Notes: a model not told the origin generated them from the sequence alone. Positions 1-8,766 are shown, numbered from the stretch's first letter. The stretch: 55,130 nucleotides of DNA from an uncultured Chloroflexota bacterium (GCA_902805635.1 CADCTC010000122.1:1-55130); one strand, 5' to 3'. Numbers and translations are program-made.

Positions 1-370
1 TCAACGCCAGCCCCAACACCGCTCCCGACACCACCCGCAGTTCGTCTTCGCTCCGCGCCGCCCTCCCACCCGGCTCGTCGCTGGCAGCACCACCGTCATC
101 GGCGCCTGTGCCGTCCGGCGCCGTCATCCGCCGCTCAGATCGGCCGGCGATCTCGGAGAACACCGGCACCAGCGCCGCCGTGATCGCCCCGCCGACCAGC
201 AGGTCGTACACCATCGTCGGGACGCGGCTGACCGCGCTGAAAATCGAAGCCGTCGCAGTCGTGCCGAACAGCGCCGCGATGGTCTGCTCGCGCGCCAGCC
301 CCAACACGCGGCTGGCGATATTCCCAAGCATTATCAGGGCAGCCGATGTCGCGATCCGCCGGCCACTCAC
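1..370 (-). CDS. murJ: Lipid II flippase MurJ (MviN family), N-terminal part
   Basis: The gene enters from the left edge, so only its first 123 codons are visible. MurJ flips lipid-linked peptidoglycan precursor across the cytoplasmic membrane. The visible part has the family signature LIMLGNIASRVLGLAREQ near residues 12-29 and a second hydrophobic stretch with VYDLLVGGAITAALVPVFSE. A hydrophilic, low-complexity loop of about 35 residues follows (roughly residues 80-115), which is longer than usual at this place. The GTG start at 370 is set by a four-base GTGA overlap with the stop of rfaE2, so murJ is the last gene of the glycan operon. The family is recognised with good confidence; the rest of the protein lies outside the window. 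Confidence 0.88.
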   Translation of the reverse strand, partial: MSGRRIATSAALIMLGNIASRVLGLAREQTIAALFGTTATASIFSAVSRVPTMVYDLLVGGAITAALVPVFSEIAGRSERRMTAPDGTGADDGGAASDEPGGRAARSEDELRVVSGAVLGLAL

Positions 371-873
371 GATGGCGTCACGCCCGCGCGGATTCGCCGC
401 ACCAACTCGCTCGTAGACCGCCCCGGAGAGAGAGGGATTAGCATCGTGCGTCCCCCGTGTTCGGCCACCACCCGCGCTTCCGGCAGGCGCGCCTCGTCGA
501 TTGCGTCACCCGCTGCCCCCGCGTAGTCCCCGCCTTTCACGTACACGTCCGGGTGCACCTGCGCCGCCAGCCGCTCCGCCGTCGGGTCGTCGAAGATCAC
601 CGTGTAGTCCACCGATTCCAGGGCCGCCAGCACTTCAGCGCGGTCTTCCGCCGGCACCAATGGCCGCTCGCTGCCTTTCAGCCGGCGCACGGAATCGTCC
701 GAGTTCACCCCCACCACCAGCACGTCCCCTAGTGCCCGCGCGTCGCGCAGCACCCGCACGTGCCCCACGTGGACCAGGTCGAAGCAGCCATTTGTCAGCA
801 CGATGCGCGCGCCCGCGCCACGTTTCCGTTCCAGCTCGGACGTCAGCTCGTCCAGGGTCACCACACGGCCCAT
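367..873 (-). CDS. rfaE2: D-glycero-beta-D-manno-heptose 1-phosphate adenylyltransferase
   Basis: This 168-residue cytosolic enzyme belongs to the cytidylyltransferase-like nucleotidyltransferases and would activate heptose 1-phosphate to ADP-heptose. The segment NGCFDLVHVGHVRVL (about residues 28-42) contains the HxGH nucleotide-binding motif, and VKGGDY lies near residue 110. The length equals the C-terminal half of E. coli HldE, so the two halves are separate genes here. The ATG at 873 shares its A with the stop codon of rfaE1 (TGATG), which argues against longer upstream starts. The neighbour is the kinase acting earlier in the same pathway. Related glycerol-3-phosphate or ethanolamine cytidylyltransferases are less likely in this context. 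Confidence 0.9.
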   Translation of the reverse strand: MGRVVTLDELTSELERKRGAGARIVLTNGCFDLVHVGHVRVLRDARALGDVLVVGVNSDDSVRRLKGSERPLVPAEDRAEVLAALESVDYTVIFDDPTAERLAAQVHPDVYVKGGDYAGAAGDAIDEARLPEARVVAEHGGRTMLIPLSPGRSTSELVRRIRAGVTPS

Positions 874-1871
874 CAACCCCCCTCTAGCGCCGCCAGCAGG
901 TCGGCGTCGGATGCAACCGCCGTCCCAACCCGCGCCACGACCACCGACGCCGCCACGTTCGCTAGCAGCGCCGCGTCCTCCAGTGACGCTCCGGCACACA
1001 CTGCCAGGGTGAACGCCGCCGCCACCGTATCACCCGCGCCGGTGGGGTCCGCCGCTGGCGCCGTATGCGCCGGCACATGCACCGCTCCCGCACCGGCCTG
1101 GAACAGGCTCATGCCCTCTTGTCCGCGCGTCACCAGCACTGCCCGCGCCCCCAGCCGCTCGCGCAGCTCGGCGCCCCCTGCTTCCAGCTCCTGCCGGCTC
1201 CCCAGCCGCCGTCCGAGAGTCGCCTCGGCTTCCGGCTGGTTGGGCGTGAACAACGTCGCCCCGCGGAACCGGAACAGGTCCCCGTGCGCGTCCACCGTTA
1301 CCGTCTTGCCGTTCGCTAACGCCGGTCCCAGGCTCGCCTCGATCAGCGCTGGGTGGATCACCCCGTTCTCATAGTCGGAGAGCATCAGCGCGTCCGCGTC
1401 CTCGAGCGCTTCCATCACCTTTTCCACCAGCGCCCGCGTCACTTGTTCCCCCACCGGCCGCCGTTCCACGCGGTCCAGCCGAAGCATCATCTGCTGCACC
1501 TGCTGCTGCGCCCCGCCAGCCCAGATGCGCGTCTTCGTTGTCGTCGGCCGGCTGGCGTCGACCACCACGCCGGACGTGTCTACGCCGCGCCGTTTTAGGG
1601 CCTCGCACAGCGCACTGCCTGCCGCGTCGTCTCCCACGACCCCGCACACCAGCACCTCCGCTCCCATCGCCCGCGCGTTCGCCGCCGGGTTAGTCGCCCC
1701 ACCGGGCAGCACCTCCCGCTGTACGTGCTCCAGCACCAGCACCGGCGCCTCACGCGCGATTGCCAGCGGCCGCCCCACCACGTGCTCGTCCGCCACCAGG
1801 TCGCCTACCACCACAATGCGCCGGCCGCGCCAGCCTTCCACCACGCCGCGCAGCCGCTGGAGGTCAGTCAT
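873..1871 (-). CDS. rfaE1: D-glycero-beta-D-manno-heptose-7-phosphate kinase (PfkB family)
   Basis: This 332-residue ribokinase/PfkB-fold enzyme would phosphorylate heptose 7-phosphate at C1. The N-terminus has the family's VVVGDLVADEHVVGR; GGATNPAANARAMG follows, and DPTGAGDTVAAAF near residue 275 carries the catalytic aspartate and anion hole. The length matches the N-terminal half of HldE. The ATG at 1871 overlaps the end of the upstream glycosyltransferase by eight bases. With rfaE2 directly downstream, the pair reconstitutes ADP-heptose synthesis, which would feed the GT9 enzymes in the same operon. The isomerase (gmhA) and phosphatase (gmhB) are not in the window. Confidence 0.9.
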   Translation of the reverse strand: MTDLQRLRGVVEGWRGRRIVVVGDLVADEHVVGRPLAIAREAPVLVLEHVQREVLPGGATNPAANARAMGAEVLVCGVVGDDAAGSALCEALKRRGVDTSGVVVDASRPTTTKTRIWAGGAQQQVQQMMLRLDRVERRPVGEQVTRALVEKVMEALEDADALMLSDYENGVIHPALIEASLGPALANGKTVTVDAHGDLFRFRGATLFTPNQPEAEATLGRRLGSRQELEAGGAELRERLGARAVLVTRGQEGMSLFQAGAGAVHVPAHTAPAADPTGAGDTVAAAFTLAVCAGASLEDAALLANVAASVVVARVGTAVASDADLLAALEGG

Positions 1872-2997
1872 GCGATGCAATGCCGGGCTGTGCTGTCGGG
1901 CTGGGTGTCGCGCGCAGCCGCTCGACCACTTCCTGGAAGCGCGGTCGGAAGCGCTCCGGCGCGTAGCGCTGCGCCTGCTCCCGGCACGCGTCGGGATGAT
2001 ACCCACGCGTATCGAAACCGGCGATTACCTCTGCCAGCGACTCCGCCGTCAGAGCGTGGAAGAACTCCCCCGTCACTCCCGGCGCCACCGTCTCCCGTGC
2101 GCCCCCTTCCACGTACGCGATGACAGGTTTGCCCGCCGCCTGCGCCTCCACCGCCGTCAGACCAAAGTCCTCTTCGCCCGGAAACAGCAGCGCCCGACAG
2201 CCCGCCATCTGCTCGACCACCTCTGCATCGGGTAGCGAGCCAAGCAGATCTACGCCTGGGCTCGCGGCGGCCAGGCGCCGTAGGCGCGCTTCGTCCACGC
2301 CGCTGCCGATGATCCGCAACGGCACGCTAAGCCGCGCGCACGCCTCGATCGCCAGGTCGAACCGCTTGTACGCCTCGAAGCGTCCGATGGCCAGGAAGTA
2401 CCCCCCGTCTTGCGGCTTCACACCCGTGAAGCGCGCGACATCGACCGGTGGTGGCACGATCTCCGCCTCTCTCCTGTACACCCGCCACATGCGCGCCGCG
2501 ACGTACTCCGACATCGTGATGAAGTGGTCCACCCGTCGGTCCGCTTGCACGTCCCAGCGTCGCCGTACCGCCTCCAGCACCCGCGTGCCCGCACGTACCG
2601 GCGCGGGCAGCCGCGCCCGCTCGACACCGCTGTGCGGCCCCCACAGGAAACGGGGCGGCGTGAAGCAGTAGCAGACGTGCCGCCCACTGCCTGCCGGCCG
2701 CACCGCCTTTGCGCCGAAGCTCGCGAACGACAGCACGTCCCCGTCCGGTCGCACGCCCGCGAACGCCACTGGCTGCAGCATCGCGTACGCCCGCTGCAGC
2801 CGCAGCCGCCCCGGCAGCCGGTCCACCCACGTCGTCCGCACGTCCCACCGCCGCCATGTCTCCGGCAGCTGCTCGCGCACGTACATCAGCGTGTGCAGCG
2901 GCGCCGCCGGCCACATGGCGTGCACGTGCTCCAGCATCCGCTCCGCCCCGCCGTACACGTACAGGTAGTCGTGTACCAGGTGAAGTTCTGGTTTCAC
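1864..2997 (-). CDS. Glycosyltransferase family 4 (GT-B fold)
   Basis: The predicted 377-residue protein looks like a cytoplasmic GT4 sugar transferase that extends a lipid-linked or surface glycan. The N-terminal half begins HLVHDYLYVYGGAERMLE. The donor-binding half has FLAIGRFEAYKRFDLAIEA, then EDFGLTAVEAQAAGKPV, which gives the E-x7-E retaining motif. It resembles WbaZ-type mannosyltransferases, but the sugar cannot be told from sequence. I chose the GTG at 2997 because the other possible start (GTG at 3036) would translate through a dispersed repeat at 3005-3029. The gene lies between a GT9 gene and the heptose kinase. Confidence 0.85.
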   Translation of the reverse strand: MKPELHLVHDYLYVYGGAERMLEHVHAMWPAAPLHTLMYVREQLPETWRRWDVRTTWVDRLPGRLRLQRAYAMLQPVAFAGVRPDGDVLSFASFGAKAVRPAGSGRHVCYCFTPPRFLWGPHSGVERARLPAPVRAGTRVLEAVRRRWDVQADRRVDHFITMSEYVAARMWRVYRREAEIVPPPVDVARFTGVKPQDGGYFLAIGRFEAYKRFDLAIEACARLSVPLRIIGSGVDEARLRRLAAASPGVDLLGSLPDAEVVEQMAGCRALLFPGEEDFGLTAVEAQAAGKPVIAYVEGGARETVAPGVTGEFFHALTAESLAEVIAGFDTRGYHPDACREQAQRYAPERFRPRFQEVVERLRATPSPTAQPGIASHD

Positions 2998-3004
2998 GGT
3001 ATCC

Positions 3005-3029
3005 GTTCGTCCTGAGCTTGTCGAAGGAC
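3005..3029. repeat. Short dispersed repeat, CTGAGCTTGTCGAAGG type
   Basis: The sequence CGTCCTGAGCTTGTCGAAGG forms an imperfect palindrome (GTCCT...AGGAC) just upstream of the GT4 gene, in the 54-base gap after the GT9 gene. From general knowledge, this word is scattered through many high-GC genomes as a short repetitive extragenic element. If translation began at the GTG at 3036, the repeat would add 13 residues to the protein. Confidence 0.6.
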
Positions 3030-3051
3030 CCGGCACTGCGCTGAAACCGTC

Positions 3052-4422
3052 TTAAGGCGCGTCGTCACTCGTGTCCACCACTTTGCCTGCAGCGGCCGTG
3101 TCCTCGTGCGCTACGTCGAGTAGGTCCCGCACCGCGTCATACACCGCGTGCGGTGCGATCAGTCGCTGGCATAGCGTGTGGCCGAGTGGACAGTTCGCCA
3201 CCCGCCCCAGCCGGTAGCACGGCGAGCACGCCAGCGAGTGCCGCACCACAATCGCACGTTCCGCCCCGAACGGTCCATTGATGCCCGGATCGGTCGGTCC
3301 ATGGACCGCGACCGTTGGCCGGCCCCGCGCCACCGCGACGTGCATCGGCCCGCTATCCCCTGAGACCACCACATCCGCCCTGTCACTCAATGCCACCAGC
3401 TCGGGCAGTGACGTCTCGTTCACCGCGTTGATCACCCGCCCGCGCTGCGGACAACGCCGCCGCGCCCCCCGGATGATCCCCTCCGCCAGCTGCCCGTCCT
3501 CCTCCCCTGCGCCGGCAAATGCCAGCACGTGCCCATCCTCCAGCAGCCGCACCGTCAGCTCTTCCCAGTGCTCCGCCGGCCACCGCTTCGCATCCCCGTT
3601 CGTCGCCCCTGGATGCAGCAGGATAAGCCTCTGTCGCGGTACTTCCACGCGCGCCGAGCCGATCCGTCCCACGACGCTCCCCTCTCCCGCCGGGGGAGGG
3701 GTTGATCCGCCCTCTACCGGGCCGGCCCGCGCCGCCCGAGCAATGAACCGCTCCTCCACCGCCCGCTTCGCTTCGGCCGTGACCGCGATCTCCGTCCGCG
3801 GCGTCTCCCCTTGCGCGCCCGCCGCCCGCGCCACCTCCACGCTGTACTCCGCATCGTGCAGCGGATGCTCCCACCGCTGCCCCGGCAGTGCGCGCGTCAG
3901 CGTGCCCGGCGCCGCTTCTCCCGCGAACCCCACCCGCACCGCCGCCCCGCTTAGCAGCGCCACCGCCGACGACAGCGGCCCATAGCACGCCAGTGCCAGG
4001 TCGTACCGCCCGCCGCGCAGTTCCCGCACACACGCCGCCGCCTCCAGCCAGTTTTGCAGCCGGAGAGCGTGGCGCGGCTCCAGCAGATCCCCCGCCCGCC
4101 ACACGATCACCCTATCTACGGACGTTAGCCCATCGAACACCGGCACCTGGATCGGCGTCGCCAGCACGTGAATCTGCGCCCTCGGATAGCTGTTCCGCAG
4201 CAGCCGCAGCGTCGGAGTTAGCAGAATGCCGTCCCCAAACAGCCCAAACCGAAGCACCAGGATGCGCTCGGGAACATCCTGTCGTTTCCGGCCTGGTCTC
4301 ACGAACAGCGACGACAACGTGTTGTGACATGCGGCCAGCAAACCGACGGCGCCCATGAACACTGCGGTCCAGGCACGCCGCACTAGCCACTTCACCCGAT
4401 CCGCCACACCCAGCGGACTCAC
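3052..4422 (-). CDS. Glycosyltransferase family 9 (heptosyltransferase-like)
   Basis: This 456-residue GT9 protein has an N-terminal hydrophobic stretch (about residues 15-35) and then ILVLRFGLFGDGILLTPTLRLL, the usual first strand and helix of the family. The C-terminal half has LLHPGATNGDAKRWPAEHW and VVSGDSGPMHVAVARGRPTV, which form the nucleotide-sugar site. It probably transfers heptose or a related sugar to a surface glycan. GTG at 4422 overlaps the upstream stop as GTGA. Around residues 235-250 the reading frame runs through a palindromic element (3679-3701), giving an in-frame insert with STPPPAGEGS that normal GT9 proteins lack. It is near the surface between the two lobes, so the protein may still fold. 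Confidence 0.87.
   Translation of the reverse strand: MSPLGVADRVKWLVRRAWTAVFMGAVGLLAACHNTLSSLFVRPGRKRQDVPERILVLRFGLFGDGILLTPTLRLLRNSYPRAQIHVLATPIQVPVFDGLTSVDRVIVWRAGDLLEPRHALRLQNWLEAAACVRELRGGRYDLALACYGPLSSAVALLSGAAVRVGFAGEAAPGTLTRALPGQRWEHPLHDAEYSVEVARAAGAQGETPRTEIAVTAEAKRAVEERFIARAARAGPVEGGSTPPPAGEGSVVGRIGSARVEVPRQRLILLHPGATNGDAKRWPAEHWEELTVRLLEDGHVLAFAGAGEEDGQLAEGIIRGARRRCPQRGRVINAVNETSLPELVALSDRADVVVSGDSGPMHVAVARGRPTVAVHGPTDPGINGPFGAERAIVVRHSLACSPCYRLGRVANCPLGHTLCQRLIAPHAVYDAVRDLLDVAHEDTAAAGKVVDTSDDAP
3679..3701. repeat. Palindromic CCCTCTCC/GGAGAGGG element inside a GT9 gene
   Basis: CCCCTCTCCCGCCGGGGGAGGGG is an inverted repeat with a three- to five-base loop. It lies in frame within the glycosyltransferase coding sequence and belongs to the same family as the copies at 5814, 12587, 15314 and 19602. 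The surrounding bases TTGATCCGCCCTCT may be part of the same unit. Confidence 0.7.
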
Positions 4423-5786
4423 CGCGCGGTCCTCCGCCACAGGTCCTCCACCGCCGCCAGCACGGCCGCCAGTGTCAGGTCCTCCATGCAGGGATACGCC
4501 GCACCATGACCCGGCGACACCGCTTCCCAAAGCGGTAGGTCCAGCCGGTGGCATGGAGAACACAGACGCGGCGACTGGAGCGCCACCGTGACCGGCCCCT
4601 GCTCACCGCCACCCGTCCATCCCCCCCACACCGACGCGTCCGTCTGCCCGAACAGGCGCAAGCTCGGCACTCCTCGCGCTGTCGCGAGATGAAGGGCTCC
4701 GTTGTCTGTCCCCAACACGAACCGGCAACGCTCCAGCAGCGCTGCCAGCGCGCCGAACGGCGCCTGGCCCGCCAGCACCACCGGCCGGCGCGTGCATGCC
4801 GCCGCCAGCGCACGGGCCTCTGCCACGTCGTGTGGCCCACCCGTCACCACCACCTGCGCGCCGTAACGCCCCGACAGGTGGTCCGCCACCAGCGCCCATC
4901 GCTCCGCTGGCCACCGCTTAGCCGCGCCGCCCGGTGTTGGGTGGAGCGCCACCACGCCCTGCGCCTCGTCCAGGTCATGTGCCCGCCACAGCCGCGTCGC
5001 CGCGTCCCGCTCTTCCGGCCGCGGCTCGTATGCCATCCGCGCGTCAAAGCGCTCAGGGGCGGCAACACCGGCCATGTCGAGGGCCACCCGTGCCAGCCGC
5101 AGCTGCGCTGCCGCGCCCGGTTCTCGCGGCCCAGGCGCCTTGCCAATCGGCGGCGGCGCCATCGGCATCGCATACGTCAGGAAACCTTCAGCTTCCGCTG
5201 TAGCAAACCCCACCCGCCGCGGGATGCACGCCAGCGCCACCAGCGCCGCCGCCCAGAAGTCCGGCGCCAGCACCAGCGCCACGTCGAACCGCTCCCCCCG
5301 CAGCGCCGCTGCCTCGTCCAGTAGCCGCGTGTACGGCGCCAGCTTGCTGGACACCCTCTCCAACACTCCGGCCGGCCGCGCTGCGCGATCGAACGCCGGG
5401 AACCGGCACGTGCGCACCCGGTCCACCACCGGACACCGCTCGGCCACGTCCGCCCCCCACGGTCCCACCAGCGCAGTCAGCTTCGCAGTCGGCAGCGCTG
5501 CCTTCAGTAGTCGGAACGTCGGCGTGGACGCCAGAACACCCCCCAAGTGGTCAGGCTGCACGATCAGGATACGCGCGTCAACCCGCAGTGCCGCCCCGCT
5601 CGCCGGTGCCGCTTGCCCCTCGCGCCGCCGCACCTCCCACCGCAGCCACCGCAGCGCCAGGTTCCTCGCTCGGTTCGGACTACTCCCGGCGTATCGCTCC
5701 CGCACCGGCGCGCACATAGCGTCCCACGCGGCAGCAAGGTCCGGAGCCACGTTCAGTGGCAGCCCGACTGCGGAATTGGTAGCCAT
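4419..5786 (-). CDS. Glycosyltransferase family 9 (heptosyltransferase-like)
   Basis: This 455-residue protein is a second GT9 enzyme, first gene of the operon that runs to murJ. ARILIVQPDHLGGVLASTP (about residues 70-88) matches the N-lobe, and VVALHPTPGGAAKRWPAERW plus VLGTDNGALHLATARGVPS match the C-lobe. A positively charged leader of about 65 residues precedes the catalytic fold and could bind the membrane surface. The ATG at 5786 follows GAAAGG at a normal distance. Longer starts would translate the palindrome at 5811-5847 and are rejected. The tail has cysteines (CSPCHRLDLP) in the place also seen in the 3052-4422 paralogue (CSPCYRLGRV), suggesting a shared C-terminal feature. Confidence 0.88.
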   Translation of the reverse strand: MATNSAVGLPLNVAPDLAAAWDAMCAPVRERYAGSSPNRARNLALRWLRWEVRRREGQAAPASGAALRVDARILIVQPDHLGGVLASTPTFRLLKAALPTAKLTALVGPWGADVAERCPVVDRVRTCRFPAFDRAARPAGVLERVSSKLAPYTRLLDEAAALRGERFDVALVLAPDFWAAALVALACIPRRVGFATAEAEGFLTYAMPMAPPPIGKAPGPREPGAAAQLRLARVALDMAGVAAPERFDARMAYEPRPEERDAATRLWRAHDLDEAQGVVALHPTPGGAAKRWPAERWALVADHLSGRYGAQVVVTGGPHDVAEARALAAACTRRPVVLAGQAPFGALAALLERCRFVLGTDNGALHLATARGVPSLRLFGQTDASVWGGWTGGGEQGPVTVALQSPRLCSPCHRLDLPLWEAVSPGHGAAYPCMEDLTLAAVLAAVEDLWRRTAR

Positions 5787-5810
5787 CTGCCTTTCTGTCT
5801 CGCGTGCGAA

Positions 5811-5847
5811 CCTCCCCTTCCCTTGAGGGAAGGGGCCGGGCGTTAGG
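5811..5847. repeat. Palindromic element in the divergent intergenic region
   Basis: CCCCTTCCCTTGAGGGAAGGGG followed by CCGGGCGTTAGG matches the form of the copies at 12587-12622 and 19602-19635, where a GGGG(T)TAGG-like tail also follows the hairpin. It lies upstream of the GT9 gene at 5786 and of the HAD gene at 5898, and may fold in either RNA. Confidence 0.7.
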
Positions 5848-5883
5848 TAAAAAGGACGAAGGATCGGGGCTGAGGTCCCACCG

Positions 5884-5889
5884 TACAAT
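5884..5889 (+). promoter_or_regulatory. -10 hexamer TACAAT, leaderless type
   Basis: TACAAT ends eight bases before the ATG at 5898, and no Shine-Dalgarno sequence fits between. The predicted transcript would start two or three bases before the start codon. No convincing -35 box is visible. Confidence 0.55.
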
Positions 5890-5897
5890 CCCTACAG

Positions 5898-6785
5898 ATG
5901 GGCTTCCGCCTGATCGCCGTCGACGTAGACGGCACCCTGCTGCGGAGCGATGGTTCCATTTCAGAACGGACGCGAACCACACTCGCCCGCGCCGTCGATC
6001 GCGGCGCCTCCCTTGCCGTCGCCACCGGCCGGCGCCGCCGCACCGCCTTGCCCATCATGCACCGTCTCGGCGTGCCCCATTACCTGGTGGCAAGCCAGGG
6101 CGCCACCACCTGGTACGAGGACGAGATCATCGCCCACGCGCACCTGCCGGTCGCATCCGCTCGGCGTGCCATTGAGCTCCTTGATAGCAACGGTCACTTC
6201 GGCATCATCTTCGGCAACTCGTTCCAGCCTGAGGCTATCTGGGTCACCGGCGGCGATTGGCGCGCCAATCCACGTGTTGCCCAGTACCTTCTCCGCGGCG
6301 AGCGCGGCGATGCCCCCGTTCCCCAGAACCTTGGTCCCGACGGGATCGAGCACGACCCCATCGAGATCATCGTCTTTGACGACATGGACCGCCTGGAGGC
6401 GCTCAACGAGCATCTCACCGGCCACACCGCGCCACCGCCGGCGCTCGACCCGCCCCTGCAGGATGACCAGTCTCGGCCGCAGCCGCTATGGCGCGTCATC
6501 TTCTCGCGCAACCAGTTCACCGCCGGCGGCGCCATCGAGATCGTCGGCCCCGATACCTCCAAGGCCCATGCACTCGCCGCCCTGTGTGACCGCCTGGGCT
6601 GCACGCCGGCAGAAGTCATCGCCTTCGGCGACAACGTCAACGACCTCGAAATGCTGAACTTCGCCGGCCTGGGCGTCTGCATGGCCAACGGCACCCCCGA
6701 AGCTCGCGCCGCCGCCGGCCGCGTCTGCCCCTCCAACGACGAAGACGGCATCGCCGTCACCCTGGAAGAGCTAGGATTGGCCTGA
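5898..6785 (+). CDS. HAD-superfamily hydrolase, Cof/YidA type
   Basis: This 295-residue cytosolic phosphatase has DVDGTLL near residue 9 (catalytic aspartates, motif I), TGR near residue 43 (motif II), a lysine in DTSKAHAL (motif III), and FGDNVNDLEML (motif IV). The cap inserted in the middle is of the Cof type (C2). Such enzymes dephosphorylate sugar phosphates or flavin nucleotides with loose specificity, so no substrate is assigned. It stands alone, is transcribed away from the glycan operon, and its last 15 bases overlap the end of coaBC on the other strand. The start is supported by the adjacent TACAAT box. Confidence 0.87.
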   Translation: MGFRLIAVDVDGTLLRSDGSISERTRTTLARAVDRGASLAVATGRRRRTALPIMHRLGVPHYLVASQGATTWYEDEIIAHAHLPVASARRAIELLDSNGHFGIIFGNSFQPEAIWVTGGDWRANPRVAQYLLRGERGDAPVPQNLGPDGIEHDPIEIIVFDDMDRLEALNEHLTGHTAPPPALDPPLQDDQSRPQPLWRVIFSRNQFTAGGAIEIVGPDTSKAHALAALCDRLGCTPAEVIAFGDNVNDLEMLNFAGLGVCMANGTPEARAAAGRVCPSNDEDGIAVTLEELGLA

Positions 6786-7982
6786 CAGCAGCCGCTCCAC
6801 CCGGTTTAGGATCTGCTCCGCCACCTCGTCTTTAGTCAGCAGCGGCAGGTCCTGGCGCGATCCGTCGCGGCCCAGCAAGATCACGCGGTTTGTATCGGTG
6901 CCGAAACCGCTGCCCGGCTCGGTCACGTCGTTGGCCACCAGCAGGTCCGCCTGAAGCCGGCGCAGTTTCTGCTCGCCGTACGTCACCAAGTCCCGCGTCT
7001 CCGCGGCGAAGTACACCTTCACCAGCGCGGGACCACCTTGCCTGGCGATGTCGCCCGAGAAATCCACGTTGCGCACCAGTCGCAGGCTCAGGTCGGCGTC
7101 GGTCTTCTTGATCTTGTGCTCGGCGGGATCGTCGGGCCGAAAGTCCGCCACCGCCGCCGCCATCACCAGCACGTCGGCGCCGTTCACGGTCTCCACGAGC
7201 GCGTCCCGCATCTGCATCGCCGTCTCGACGCGTCGCACCTCCACCCCCCACGGCGCCGCCAGCGCCGACGGCCCGCTCACCAGCGACACCTGCGCTCCAC
7301 GGTCGCGCGCCGCTTCGGCGATCGCGTAGCCCATCTTGCCGCTCGACCGGTTGCCCACGTACCGCACGGGGTCGATCGGTTCCTGCGTGCCGCCCGCGGA
7401 GACGACCACGCGCCGCCCTGCCAGCGCGCCCGGCCGCCCGAGCGCAACGCGGATGCCGGCGATCACGTCCTCCAGCGGCGCCAGCCGCCCCATGCCGCTG
7501 ATCCCCTCCGCCAGTCGTCCCTCCACCGGTCCCACCTGGATGGCGCCCCGCTCGCGCAGCAGCGCGACGTTCGCCTGCGTCGCCGGGTGGCTCCACATGT
7601 TCACGTTCATGGCGGGCGCGATTACCAACGGTGCCGTGCTCGCCAACGCCGTGCACGAGAGCATGTCCTCCGCCGATCCACGCGCCAGTCGCGCCAGCGT
7701 CGTCGCTGACGTGGGGCAGACCACCAGCGCGTCCGCCCGCATCCCTAGCTCCACGTGCGCGCTGGACAGGTCCGGCAGCACGTCGTACAGGTCTGAGTAC
7801 ACCGGCCGGCGCGTCAGGCTCTGAAATGTAAGTGGCGCGATGAACTGCTGCGCCGCCTCGGTCAGCACCACGTCCACTTCCGCCCCCAGCTGCACTAGCG
7901 TGCTGCACAGCTGCGCCGCCTTGAAGCACGCAATCGACCCCGTCACCCCCAGCACGATCCGCTTGCCTTTGACGCTGCCCAC
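6771..7982 (-). CDS. coaBC: Bifunctional phosphopantothenoylcysteine decarboxylase/synthetase
   Basis: CoaBC joins cysteine to 4'-phosphopantothenate and decarboxylates the product, two middle steps of coenzyme A synthesis in the cytosol. The 403-residue protein has the flavoprotein CoaC domain first (GVTGSIACFKAAQL, then APAMNVNMW) and the CoaB domain from about residue 190 (GTQEPIDPVRYVGNRSSG and AAAVADFRP). The length is normal. The GTG at 7982 shares one base with the TAG stop of coaX, so the two genes are translationally coupled. Its 3' end converges with the HAD gene and overlaps it by 15 bases. Confidence 0.95.
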   Translation of the reverse strand: MGSVKGKRIVLGVTGSIACFKAAQLCSTLVQLGAEVDVVLTEAAQQFIAPLTFQSLTRRPVYSDLYDVLPDLSSAHVELGMRADALVVCPTSATTLARLARGSAEDMLSCTALASTAPLVIAPAMNVNMWSHPATQANVALLRERGAIQVGPVEGRLAEGISGMGRLAPLEDVIAGIRVALGRPGALAGRRVVVSAGGTQEPIDPVRYVGNRSSGKMGYAIAEAARDRGAQVSLVSGPSALAAPWGVEVRRVETAMQMRDALVETVNGADVLVMAAAVADFRPDDPAEHKIKKTDADLSLRLVRNVDFSGDIARQGGPALVKVYFAAETRDLVTYGEQKLRRLQADLLVANDVTEPGSGFGTDTNRVILLGRDGSRQDLPLLTKDEVAEQILNRVERLLSGQS

Positions 7983-8752
7983 TACCGGTTCCTCTCCCAG
8001 ATCAGCCTGATGCCGTGCAGCGTCAGGTCCGCGTCCACGTGATCAATCCTGTCGGTCTCCGGCGCGATCAGCCGCGACAGCCCGCCTGTCGCGATCGTCA
8101 CCGCCGTCCCACCCAGTTCGCTCCGGATGCGGTCCACCAGTCCCTCCACCAGCCCCACGTACCCGAACACCGCCCCCGACTGCATTGCTGTGGTCGTATC
8201 CCGCCCGATCGCCGCCGCCGGCGTCGCCAGCGGCACGCGGAACAGCTTGGCCGCGCGCCCTGCCAGCGCATCCAGAGACGCAACCACTCCCGGCGCCAGC
8301 GCGCCACCCACGTACGCGCCGTCCGCTGATACTACGTCGAAGTTCGTCGTCGTCCCGAAGTCCACTACGATCGCTGGCCTCCCGTACCGTTCTCGCGCCG
8401 CCAGCGCGTTCGCGATCCGGTCCGCCCCGGCCTCGGTGGGGTTGGTCACCTGCACCTCGATCCCCAGGTCGCTCCCCAATCCGACGCCGACTTGGACCGT
8501 CCGCAGCCCCAACGTCTCTTGCAGCAGGTGCACGTACGCCGGCGTCGCTGCCGGCACGACGCTCGCCAGGCATGCGCCGTCCAAGGTTGCTGCGTCGATC
8601 CCACGCGCCGCGAACAGCCCGCGCCAGAGCACCTCCAGCTCGTCCGCGGTCGCCGTCGCCGCGGTATTCACCCGCCAGCTTGTCGCCAGCACGTCCCCGT
8701 CAAACAGCCCGCCGACGACGTGCGTGTTCCCGACGTCCAGCGTCAGCAGCAT
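7982..8752 (-). CDS. coaX: Type III pantothenate kinase
   Basis: CoaX phosphorylates pantothenate in the first committed step of coenzyme A synthesis. The 256-residue protein begins LTLDVGNTHVVGGLFDG (phosphate-binding strand of the ASKHA fold), has PTEAGADRIANALAA near residue 105 and VDFGTTTNFDVV near residue 130. These are hallmarks of the potassium-dependent type III enzyme, which is not sensitive to CoA feedback. It lies upstream of coaBC and probably shares its transcript. The 85-base gap to the GT9 gene holds a dispersed repeat. Confidence 0.95.
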   Translation of the reverse strand: MLLTLDVGNTHVVGGLFDGDVLATSWRVNTAATATADELEVLWRGLFAARGIDAATLDGACLASVVPAATPAYVHLLQETLGLRTVQVGVGLGSDLGIEVQVTNPTEAGADRIANALAARERYGRPAIVVDFGTTTNFDVVSADGAYVGGALAPGVVASLDALAGRAAKLFRVPLATPAAAIGRDTTTAMQSGAVFGYVGLVEGLVDRIRSELGGTAVTIATGGLSRLIAPETDRIDHVDADLTLHGIRLIWERNR

Positions 8753-8766
8753 GCCGCCCGCACCAT

